NCBI GenBank assembly: GCA_021737145.1
Contig: JAIPEN010000006.1
Span: 1 to 64,000, forward strand
Direction of reading: 5' to 3'
Length of the DNA: 64,000 nucleotides
Origin: Desulfarculaceae bacterium
GTDB taxonomy: Bacteria; Desulfobacterota; Desulfarculia; Desulfarculales; Desulfarculaceae
Shown here: positions 17,614-24,742 of the stretch, in pieces
Numbering within the stretch: the first letter of the stretch is position 1
Layout: each line of letters opens with the position of its first letter
Program-made: the position numbers and the translations under genes
Notes under the pieces: model-generated
What the model was told of the DNA's origin: nothing
Database searches by the model: none
What the model saw: the letters and a program-made list of their open reading frames with translations, nothing else

Positions 17614-17633
17614 GGCCCGGCTTGCTCCGGGCC
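17614..17633 (+). terminator. GC-rich hairpin after the crotonase gene
   Basis: GGCCCGG (17614-17620) pairs with CCGGGCC (17627-17633) across a 6-nt loop. No T-run follows, so termination would be weak or Rho-aided. Confidence 0.3.
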
Positions 17634-17855
17634 TTGGCCCCGCCCAATATCCCGCCTGATTCCCAGGTGATGGATTCAATCATCGCAGACCTGCCTTCAT
17701 GTGCCCTGTTTCGAGCCGCCGAACGATAATTTGATAAATGCGGAGATGCTTATTTCTGCCAGTATAAGACACTTCTGTAAATCGTTCCGTGATCTCGTTA
17801 ATGCATATAAATTTAATGGGTTACTCTGCATTATCCTTTTCGCATGTCGTAGTGT

Positions 17856-18407
17856 GTGGACCGGCATAAGACACTCATTTTTAAAGTTCGCTTATCCGGA
17901 CTTCGGCCGATTTACGCCAACGGTCTGTTATGTGGGTATGTAGAGCTGAAGGCCACGGGCAAGGGAGCAAAGCCCAGCCGCTATAAGGGCCACGACAAAG
18001 ACCAATGGGAGAGATTCAAAAATCTGCCGAATATTCTGTACACAGATGGTAACGAATGGGCTCTCTATCGCGACGGCAAAGCCGTTAAAAAAGTTATGCG
18101 TCTTGCAGGCGACGTAGCTTTGGACGGGCCTAACGCAGTTGAAGAGCAAGACGCGTTATCCCTGCTGTCGCTCTTTCGCAATTTCGTTGAGTGGGAACCG
18201 ATCATCCCCAAATCGGTTCGCCAGTTGGCTCAACTTTTGGCGCCATTATGCCGCATGCTTCGCGACGATGTGGTCGAGGCTTTAAAGAATTCAGATTCAC
18301 CTTTAAACGAGTTGGCGAGCGACTGGCGGGACTGTACGTCGTCAAAGCGTTTGGGACAAGAATTGGTTTTTGCTAATGGGCACATTCCCGGTAGACCTCG
18401 GGTTTAA
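17856..18407 (+). pseudogene. Fragment of a restriction-modification (N6-adenine methylase type) gene
   Basis: 183-codon ORF matching only an internal N-terminal part of large fused restriction-methylase proteins. The marker segments are CGYVELKATGKGAKPSRYKG, then HDKDQWERFKNLPN, ILYTDGNEWALYRDG and LLAPLCRMLRDDVVEAL. The nuclease start is missing upstream. Similarity ends about 18340 at LASDWRD, shortly before the IS3 remnant. Over 700 residues of methylase are absent. Lower GC than its neighbours also points to acquired DNA. The gene is dead, apparently cut by or beside the IS. Confidence 0.65.
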
Positions 18408-18428
18408 TAGTCTGTTCGTTTAGGGGCC

Positions 18429-19252
18429 TCAGCCCCAGCCGATGATCTTGAAGTAGGTGAAATCGGTCTGCCAAAGCTCATGCACTCGCCTGGTCTTGTG
18501 CCTAAACTCATCGGCTGCCGTGAGCACGATATAGGCCGGGCTGGCTACCAGGTCATAGTCCTTGAGGACGCGATAGACGCTGGACTCGCTGATGAAAGCC
18601 CCTTGGCTGTCGGTGATGTGCCAGGCCAGCTCCCGGGGGGTGAATTCAGGCAAATTCTTGGCCTCTGAAACAATGTGCTTCTTCTCGCTCTCAGGTCTCT
18701 TGTTCAGAATCGCCGGGCGTGGGAAGGCTGGTTGGCCAGGCCATCGTAGCCATGATCCAGATACCGCCGGTACCAGCGATAGAAGGAGCTACGCGGCACG
18801 TCCATTTCCAGCAGCGCCTGCGTCACCGGCAGGGATGATCCCTCCACCAGCCGGATGATCTCCATCTTCTCGGCTTGAGTAAAGCGCATCACCGATCCAG
18901 ATCGTCGCCCGTGCCAGCCAAGCTTTTTTTTAAGCACTACGTTTTTCAAAGACAGATCGGCCACCAGTTTCTTGAGCTGGCCATTCTCCTGAAGCAAAGC
19001 CCGCGCCTCGCCGCTGGTGGCCTGGCGCTTGGTGTCGCCCATCATCCGCCGCTTGCCCGTCTCCAGAAACTCTTTGCTCCAGCTGTAGTACAAATTGGGG
19101 GCTATCCCCTCCCGGCGGCAGAGCCCGGCGATGCTTTCCTCACCCCGCAGCTCTTCAAGAACAATACGAATCTTCTCCTCGGCCGAGTACTTCCGCCGAG
19201 TCTTCCGCCTGATCTCCCGGACCTTGCCTTCCACTGCTTCACTCTGGCTCAT
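18429..19252 (-). mobile_element. Broken IS3-family insertion sequence
   Basis: Minus-strand transposase remnant in two reading frames. 19252-18704 encodes a 182-aa helix-turn-helix OrfA-type part (KYSAEEKIRIVLEELRGEES, then CRREGIAPNLYYSWSKEF, and a second HTH ending YRRYLDHGYDGLANQPSHAR). A frameshift near 18714 leads to 18653-18429, which encodes the start of the integrase core (ELAWHITDSQGAFISESSVY then LWQTDFTYFKIIGWG). Only the first catalytic Asp region remains; the rest of the DDE domain is gone, ending at a TGA beside a small GGGGC/GCCCC palindrome (18424-18437). No terminal inverted repeats could be assigned. Confidence 0.8.
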
Positions 19253-19587
19253 GGCTCACTCCTTAGGGTGGTGATTTTACCCAGGAGTATCCATTAGCTG
19301 AAACCTCAAATCTGTCCCAGAGGCTCTGACACCAAACACCATATTTTAGGGGTGGGGGAGGGGGGAAGCATATTTTCAATAATCCATGGTTTGGCCACTG
19401 GGTGCGAATTTTATAAAAGGGCCCAGCGCGACAAATTTCATTCGATGTTGGTCATGCAAGGCACAATCCTGCTTGCTAGCACCCAGTGAAAGGTGCTTAG
19501 CATCACTTAAAATCGGTTAATACCGTCAGGTTTTGAGACTTGTACAGCCTTGGTTCATTTTTGCGGGCTGAGCCGGATCAGTTGGGA
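19253..19587. other. Gene-free stretch right of the IS3 remnant
   Basis: 335 bp without a convincing gene. The part next to the transposase start holds AT-rich sequence and may contain the right IS end. It lies downstream of the minus-strand EtfA fusion gene, but no clear terminator hairpin with a T-run was found. Confidence 0.4.
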
Positions 19588-21216
19588 TCAGAGGGTATAG
19601 AGGACCACCAGGCACCTGGTGGGCTCACTACTCTGGCTCTTTAGCTTGTGGGGTATATCAGAATTAAAATGAATCGACTCACCGGCTTTGAGTTGATGCA
19701 CCTTCGAACCCAGTGTGAACTCCAACTCCCCCTCCATCACAAAGATGAATTCCTCACCCTCATGCTTGTAGGCCACGGGTTTGTGGGCTAGATGAGGTTC
19801 GATGGTGATCATGAAGGCGCGTAGGTGACTGTTTTCGGCTTCCGGGGTCAGGGTGGTGTAATGATAGCTCTGGGTGCGCTGGCGATAGGCTTTGGCTCGG
19901 CGATCGGTGATGGCGGCCTGCTCCTCGCTGTTGAGGAAAGTGCCCGGGTCCACCTCCATAACCTTGGCCATGCTGAGGATAAAGCCCACGGGAGGCGATA
20001 GCCGCTCATCCTCGACCTGAGCAATAAAATCGGGATCCTGGCCGGTTTTTTCCGCTAACTCGCTTTGGGTCCAATTACGGGCGGCGCGCAATTGACCCAC
20101 AATAGCGCCGAACCCGCTGGGGGACATACCCTCCTCCCCGCCGATGCTGCCGGCCGAATCGGCCAGGCGGCGCAGAACCACCTGCTTGGCTTTCTGGGTC
20201 AGCGCGGGCAAAAAGGTTTCCGCATCCGCCACGATGCCAATATCCGCCAAATTGAAAATAGGGGCGGCGGCATCACGGTTAATCGCCACGATGGTATCGG
20301 CCTCCATTATGCCGGCCGTGTATTGCATGGCTCCCGAGGTGCCCACCGTAATCAAAAGCTTGGGCCGCACGGTTTTACCGGTCTGGCCGATGAGCCGGCC
20401 TTCTTCCACCCAGTGGTGCAGCACCGGCGGACGCGTGGCCCCCACCTCGGCGCCCAAGGCGGCGGCCAGATCACGAACCCGCCCGAAACCCCTTAGGTCG
20501 CCGAGGCCGGCGCCGCCCACCACCACGGTTTCGGCATCTTCCAGACGCCTGGTTTGTTGGGGCTCCCTGGTGCGCCGCTTCAATTGCAGTCCCTGGCAGG
20601 GCTCCACACGCTCCGGTTCGATCCACCCAATGGGCGCCCCTTCCTTGGGTTCGCTTTGGGCCGGTTCGGGGGCCCCCTGCGGCCGGACCGTGGCAAAGGC
20701 CAGGGGCCACCCTGGGGCCAGGGTGATATCGGCTAAAATCTCCCCTCCCCAGGCGGGGCAACGGCCAGCCACCTGGCCGTCTTTTAGGAAAAGCTCCTCG
20801 CAATCCGCGATCAGTCCGGCCTGACAGCGCTGGGCGCCGAAAGCGGCAACCTCGCGGCCAAAGTCGTTGAGGCTGAACAGCACCACCCAGGGTTTGCGGG
20901 CCTGAACAAAATCCGCCAAAACCCGGGCGAAAATATCGCTACGCGGGACAGCGAGCCGCGAATGCGCCAAGCAGAAAACTTCATGGGCGCCGCCTGCCGC
21001 CGCCTGTTGGGCGGCTTGGGACATGGGGACGCATTCGGCAAGGTCCATATCTTGGTTCTGTAAGCCATCAGGGTCCGGGGCGCCCATTAAAACCATGGCC
21101 ACCGGGGCCCCCGCCTCCTGGGCCAAGGGCAGCGCCTTGGCCAACACCTTGAGACTATTCCGCCAGAGGCGCTTGGTGCGCAAATCGCCGCAAACCCATA
21201 TGTAATTAGACTTCAT
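19588..21216 (-). CDS. etfA: Electron-transfer flavoprotein alpha subunit fused to an XRE-HTH and cupin domain
   Basis: 542 aa, about 200 longer than a normal EtfA. Residues 1-335 are EtfA, with the C-terminal FAD domain blocks LIGQTGKTVRPKLLITVGTS and GAMQYTAGIMEADTIVAINR. Residues about 358-425 are an XRE-type helix-turn-helix (QLRAARNWTQSELAEKTGQ). Residues about 450-542 are a cupin with HEGEEFIFVMEGELEF and HFNSDIPHKL. The last two parts alone resemble a common small HTH-cupin regulator. There is no stop or frameshift between them. It overlaps the etfB stop by 4 bp (ATGA), so the subunits are coupled. Role: accepts electrons from the acyl-CoA dehydrogenase encoded upstream; the fused part may bind DNA or a ligand. 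Confidence 0.85.
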   Translation of the reverse strand: MKSNYIWVCGDLRTKRLWRNSLKVLAKALPLAQEAGAPVAMVLMGAPDPDGLQNQDMDLAECVPMSQAAQQAAAGGAHEVFCLAHSRLAVPRSDIFARVLADFVQARKPWVVLFSLNDFGREVAAFGAQRCQAGLIADCEELFLKDGQVAGRCPAWGGEILADITLAPGWPLAFATVRPQGAPEPAQSEPKEGAPIGWIEPERVEPCQGLQLKRRTREPQQTRRLEDAETVVVGGAGLGDLRGFGRVRDLAAALGAEVGATRPPVLHHWVEEGRLIGQTGKTVRPKLLITVGTSGAMQYTAGIMEADTIVAINRDAAAPIFNLADIGIVADAETFLPALTQKAKQVVLRRLADSAGSIGGEEGMSPSGFGAIVGQLRAARNWTQSELAEKTGQDPDFIAQVEDERLSPPVGFILSMAKVMEVDPGTFLNSEEQAAITDRRAKAYRQRTQSYHYTTLTPEAENSHLRAFMITIEPHLAHKPVAYKHEGEEFIFVMEGELEFTLGSKVHQLKAGESIHFNSDIPHKLKSQSSEPTRCLVVLYTL

Positions 21217-21992
21217 GATCCGATTTTACCTGCAAGGGCAAGCATCTCAAGCAACGCTTCCGCCTGCTCCAGAGGGTTGCCTTCAATAATTCTACAGCTG
21301 CGGTCATGGGTTGTTTTTTTCAGGTCGGCCACGCGGGTGGGTGAGCCGGTCAGCCCCACTTGTTCGGCCGTCAGGCCCAAATCAGCCACGTTCCATTGCC
21401 ACAGCTTGGGCTGATCATAAACCTGGGACAGGCCCACCAGACCCACGGGTCTGGGAATAAAAGCCCGGGGATCCATGGCAAGCGCCGCCGGAGTCTGAAC
21501 CTGCCAGGCCTCCTCCCAGGTATCGACGACCCTGTGAACCTCCCAGCCGCCATGCTGCAATTCCATCTTTTTAACACCGCCTAAAAAAGGCAGGTCCAGC
21601 AGACTGGCGGTCTGAGGTCCGACCTGTCCGGTGTCGCTATCAGCGGTGCGGGTGCCGAAGAAAATAAAATCAAAAGCCCCGATTTTTTGCACCGCCTTGG
21701 CCAGAACCTTGGCGGTGACCAGGGTGTCCGACCCCGCGAGGGCCCGGTCGCTGACCAGCACGGCCTCATCGGCCCCCATGGCCTGGGCTTCGTCCAGGGC
21801 CTCGGCACTGACTTCGGGCCCCATGGACAGCGCGATCACCGATGCGTTCATCGTGTCCTTGAGGCGGATGGCCGCCTCCAAGGCCGGACGGTCAAATGGA
21901 TTGAGCTCACTGTTGCCCACAGCGCGCTGGGGCCCCCCGAGGTGGGAGGCCTTGAGGACCGATTTGATACAAACAATGATGCGAAGGGACAT
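21213..21992 (-). CDS. etfB: Electron-transfer flavoprotein beta subunit
   Basis: 259 aa, normal EtfB length. Family blocks include NPFDRPALEAAIRLKD at residues 31-46 and the nucleotide-binding GTRTADSDTGQVGPQTASLL. CGGGAGG precedes the ATG. It lies between the acyl-CoA dehydrogenase gene (22 bp) and etfA (4-bp overlap), a classic acd-etfBA operon. Together they pass electrons from acyl-CoA oxidation to a membrane quinone reductase or other acceptor. Confidence 0.92.
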   Translation of the reverse strand: MSLRIIVCIKSVLKASHLGGPQRAVGNSELNPFDRPALEAAIRLKDTMNASVIALSMGPEVSAEALDEAQAMGADEAVLVSDRALAGSDTLVTAKVLAKAVQKIGAFDFIFFGTRTADSDTGQVGPQTASLLDLPFLGGVKKMELQHGGWEVHRVVDTWEEAWQVQTPAALAMDPRAFIPRPVGLVGLSQVYDQPKLWQWNVADLGLTAEQVGLTGSPTRVADLKKTTHDRSCRIIEGNPLEQAEALLEMLALAGKIGS

Positions 21993-22014
21993 GATACCTC
22001 CCGGGAGACGGCCG

Positions 22015-23166
22015 CTACAGGGTTTCCCGCAGCGCCTCGCGCGCGATCACCATGCGATGAACCTCTGAAGTTCCTTCATAGATGCGGGTTACCCTTGCAT
22101 CGCGATAATAGCGCTCCACGGCATAGGCTTTGGAGTAGCCGTAACCCCCATGGATCTGCAAGGCCAGGTCGGTAACCTTGCCGGCCGCTTCCGAGGCAAA
22201 AAGCTTGGCCTGAGCCGCGGCTTTGGTGACCGGCTGGTTAGCATCTTTAATCCTGGCCGCGCGGTAAACCATCATGCGGGCCGCGTCCACCTGCGTGGCC
22301 ATATCGGCTATCATCATCTGAATCATCTGATGGTTCCCCAGGGGAACCCCGAACTGCTGCCGCTGATTGGCGTAGCGCACCCCCTCCTCCAGGGCCGCCT
22401 GGGCGATGCCCAAGGCCTGGGCCGCGATGCCGATGCGTCCGGTGTCCAAAGCCGCAAGACCGATCCGCAGCCCCATGCCGGTCTTCCCCAGCAGATTAGC
22501 CTTGGGAAGGCGGCAGTCGTAAAGGCGGATGGAGGTCACAGGGTTGGCCCGCATGCCGCACAGGTCTTCCAGATCCCCCACCACGAATCCGGGGGTGCCT
22601 CTTTCGGCCACCACCACGCTGACCTCTTTACGGCCGCTGCCCTGGGCGGTGTTGGTAAAAACCAGACAAATATCGGCAATGCCTCCGTTGGTGACAAACA
22701 CCTTGTTGGCGTTGACCACCCAATCGTCGCCATCAGCCAGGGCGGTGGCGATGATCCCGCCGGCGTCGGAACCGGCATTTGGCTCCGTTAAACAGAAGGC
22801 GCCGATTTTTTCACCTTTTGCCAAGGCCGGCACCCAGCGTTGGTGCTGCTCGGGGGAGCCGAAGGCCACAATGGGATACAGGGCGACGCTGTTATGCACG
22901 CTCAGACACAACCCGATGGCGGCGCTGACCCGTGAGACCTCTTCGATGGTAATGGCATAGCTGACCGTATCCAGCCCGGCGCCGCCCAGCTCCCGGGGGG
23001 CTTGAATGCCGAAATACCCCAAAGGCCCCATTTTTTCGGCCACTTCCCAAGGAAAACGCGCCTCCTGATCGATTTGAGCGGCTATGGGGCGCAGCTCCTT
23101 TTCACAAAAATCGCGGACACTGCGGCGCACTATGCGGTGTTTGTCGGTCAAAATTGGATCATGCAT
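22015..23166 (-). CDS. Acyl-CoA dehydrogenase (short-chain/butyryl type)
   Basis: 383 aa, typical short-chain length. FAD/substrate blocks CLTEPNAGSDAG and IHGGYGYSKAYAVERYYRDA are present. The catalytic Glu is in RIYEGTSEVH near residue 367, the position used by butyryl-CoA dehydrogenases. It forms an operon with etfB and etfA downstream. In this island it could oxidise butyryl-CoA to crotonyl-CoA, or reduce crotonyl-CoA in the reverse sense. The ribosome site is weak, but no better start is visible. Confidence 0.92.
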   Translation of the reverse strand: MHDPILTDKHRIVRRSVRDFCEKELRPIAAQIDQEARFPWEVAEKMGPLGYFGIQAPRELGGAGLDTVSYAITIEEVSRVSAAIGLCLSVHNSVALYPIVAFGSPEQHQRWVPALAKGEKIGAFCLTEPNAGSDAGGIIATALADGDDWVVNANKVFVTNGGIADICLVFTNTAQGSGRKEVSVVVAERGTPGFVVGDLEDLCGMRANPVTSIRLYDCRLPKANLLGKTGMGLRIGLAALDTGRIGIAAQALGIAQAALEEGVRYANQRQQFGVPLGNHQMIQMMIADMATQVDAARMMVYRAARIKDANQPVTKAAAQAKLFASEAAGKVTDLALQIHGGYGYSKAYAVERYYRDARVTRIYEGTSEVHRMVIAREALRETL

Positions 23167-23667
23167 GCAACATACCTATGCAACGGACCTGAAAAACAGG
23201 TGCAAACTCGAGAGAATAAGGCATTACGCTCAGGACAGAGATAAACCAGATTGGCAGGGAACGGTCAAGCAATTCCAATCCGGCCGACCAAAGGGCGATA
23301 CTGAAATATACCAGCGAGCCATCCAACAAGAGACAGAACTGTCCCCCTAATACTGATCCGGATACTGATACTGATCCGGGCTTCGCTGGCAAGCTTACAA
23401 ATGCTCGGTTGATTTCCGTACGATTATGCAGAGTGCAGGTAGTCGGCTACTCTGTAAGCACTCAGCAGCTTAAAGTAAACAAAGCTTTTGCAAGTTGTGC
23501 TGTGGGGCGGCCTGAGTTAACCCGGCGGCCCCACGAGTTTGGACTTGAGGTCCGCCTTCGGGCTTGGATAGCGAAATTTTAGGTGAACACGGAAGGAATC
23601 AGATAACCGGCATGCGGTAGCACGTACTCCCCGAAACACTCTCGTTTGATTCCCCCCTGTTCCCCGG
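23167..23667. other. Gene-free stretch at the right island edge
   Basis: No convincing gene. It contains three short direct copies of TACTGAT at 23351, 23363 and 23369 and an imperfect hairpin GTGGGGC/GCCCCAC (23502-23508 and 23528-23534). Upstream signals for the minus-strand acyl-CoA dehydrogenase should lie in its left part, but none stood out. Confidence 0.4.
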
Positions 23668-23698
23668 CAAAAACAAGAGCCGGCTCTTGCGAACCGGC
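23668..23698 (-). terminator. Terminator downstream of tRNA-Leu(CAA)
   Basis: On the minus strand GCCGGTTC and GAGCCGGC form an 8-bp stem (23698-23691 with 23686-23679, one G-U pair) closed by a GCAA tetraloop. It is followed by TCTTGTTTTTG, 26 nt after the tRNA 3' end. Confidence 0.75.
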
Positions 23699-23723
23699 CC
23701 TTGGCATAACTGCTTATTTTTGT

Positions 23724-23811
23724 TGGTGCCGAAGGTGAGACTCGAACTCACAAGGCCACAAGGACCGGGGGATTTTGAGTCCCCTGCGTCTACCAATTCC
23801 GCCACTCCGGC
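23724..23811 (-). tRNA. tRNA-Leu (anticodon CAA)
   Basis: 88-nt class II tRNA with encoded CCA on the minus strand. The acceptor stem GCCGGAG pairs with CTTCGGC. The anticodon stem GGGGA/TCCCC encloses CTCAAAA, giving CAA. It has a long variable arm and T-loop GAGTTCGAGTCTC. Its 3' end points left into the island-like block, mirror-wise to tRNA-Leu(UAA) at 3.3 kb. Confidence 0.97.
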
Positions 23812-23820
23812 ATCCAGCCT

Positions 23821-23849
23821 TTTATAGGCCCCAGATGGTGATTGGTCAA
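23821..23849 (-). promoter_or_regulatory. Promoter of tRNA-Leu(CAA)
   Basis: On the minus strand TTGACC (23849-23844), a 17-bp spacer and TATAAA (23826-23821) end 10 bp before the tRNA 5' end. Confidence 0.65.
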
Positions 23850-23965
23850 GGGCCAGAATAGGTTTTTAGCGCCCCGGCGGGGCATATAGCCCCTTGTCCG
23901 GGGCAGGCGGGCTGGGTTAAAAAAAGGATACACAGTTTAACACCACCCAGCAGGGAGACCAGTTA

Positions 23966-24511
23966 ATGGACCTCAGCCATGCCGAGGTGCTCTTCGACGC
24001 ATCCCAGATTTCCGGCCAACTGGAGGCCCTGGCCCGGGACATCGCCGCCGGCGGGGACGAGCCCGGCAGCCTTTGCCTGGTGGGCATCCGCACCGGGGGC
24101 GCGGTGCTGGCCCGGCGGCTGCAAGGGCTTTTGGCCGGGCTTTTGGGCGAGGCGCCGGACACCGGAGTGATGGACATCACCCTGTACCGCGACGACTGGA
24201 CCATGCTGCACAAACGGCCCAAGGTGGGCACCACCGAAATCACCTTTGAGATAGATGAGCGCAGGGTGGTGCTGGTGGACGATGTGCTCTACACCGGGCG
24301 CACGGTGCGCGCCGCCCTGGACGAGTTGATGGACTTCGGCCGGGCCCAGCGCATCGAGCTGGCCGTGCTGATCGACCGCGGCGGCCGGGAACTGCCCATC
24401 CAGGCCAACCACATGGCGGCCGAAGCCGCGGCCGGGCCGGAATACGTCATCGAGGTGTTGCTGGAGGAGGAGGGGCATCCCAGGGACGAGGTGGTGCGCC
24501 TGCCCCGTTAA
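23966..24511 (+). CDS. pyrR: PyrR bifunctional pyr regulator / uracil phosphoribosyltransferase
   Basis: 181 aa, normal PyrR length. The PRPP-binding loop is VVLVDDVLYTGRTVRAALD near residue 105. The segments LVGIRTGGAVLARRL, DITLYRDDW and VLIDRGGRELPI are family-typical. GGGAG lies about 10 nt upstream of the ATG. PyrR converts uracil plus PRPP to UMP, and in many bacteria binds pyr mRNA leaders. No pyr genes adjoin it here and I see no pyr attenuator, so an enzyme-only role is possible. Confidence 0.92.
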   Translation: MDLSHAEVLFDASQISGQLEALARDIAAGGDEPGSLCLVGIRTGGAVLARRLQGLLAGLLGEAPDTGVMDITLYRDDWTMLHKRPKVGTTEITFEIDERRVVLVDDVLYTGRTVRAALDELMDFGRAQRIELAVLIDRGGRELPIQANHMAAEAAAGPEYVIEVLLEEEGHPRDEVVRLPR

Positions 24512-24566
24512 GGGATCATGGAGACCAGGCCTTGGCCCTGGGGGCCGGGCCGGCCTCCGGGGGGCG

Positions 24567-24584
24567 GATGAATACTCATTCATC
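24567..24584 (+). promoter_or_regulatory. Palindromic operator upstream of the hdr-flx cluster
   Basis: GATGAATACTCATTCATC is an inverted repeat of 7-bp half-sites with a 4-bp centre. It resembles TetR/FadR-type operators (TGAAT...ATTCA). It lies 23 bp upstream of the -35 box at 24608, a place for an activator or a repressor that loops. The binding protein is unknown. Confidence 0.5.
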
Positions 24585-24607
24585 GTTCGGTAAACCCAAG
24601 AAAGAAA

Positions 24608-24637
24608 TTGACAGTCTATAGTGTTTGTGTATACACA
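24608..24637 (+). promoter_or_regulatory. Promoter of the hdr-flx selenoprotein cluster with overlapping palindrome
   Basis: TTGACA (24608-24613) and TATACA (24630-24635) stand 16 bp apart. A perfect 12-bp palindrome TGTGTATACACA (24626-24637) covers the -10 box, a natural place for a repressor. Confidence 0.6.
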
Positions 24638-24677
24638 TAGTACCTTGTGAAGAGGGCTACAAACCCCTCTTATGCAC

Positions 24678-24707
24678 AGAAAATCTATGGATTTTCTATC
24701 AATCCAT
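24678..24707 (+). promoter_or_regulatory. Two mutually exclusive hairpins in the hdrA leader
   Basis: AGAAAATC (24678-24685) pairs perfectly with GATTTTCT (24690-24697). Overlapping it, ATGGATT (24687-24693) pairs with AATCCAT (24701-24707). Only one can form at a time. They lie between the promoter and the hdrA start at 24743. Confidence 0.4.
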
Positions 24708-24742
24708 CGATTCAACTCTTGACAAGGAAGCCGGAGAAGCTA

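Noticed and set aside
17701-17943. 80-aa small gene before the methylase fragment
   Set aside because: No ribosome site, no recognisable features, and it overlaps the methylase fragment in another frame.
3263-23811. att direct repeats made from the tRNA-Leu 3' ends
   Set aside because: I looked for a second copy of either T-arm/acceptor sequence inside the block and saw none, so precise island ends are not claimed.
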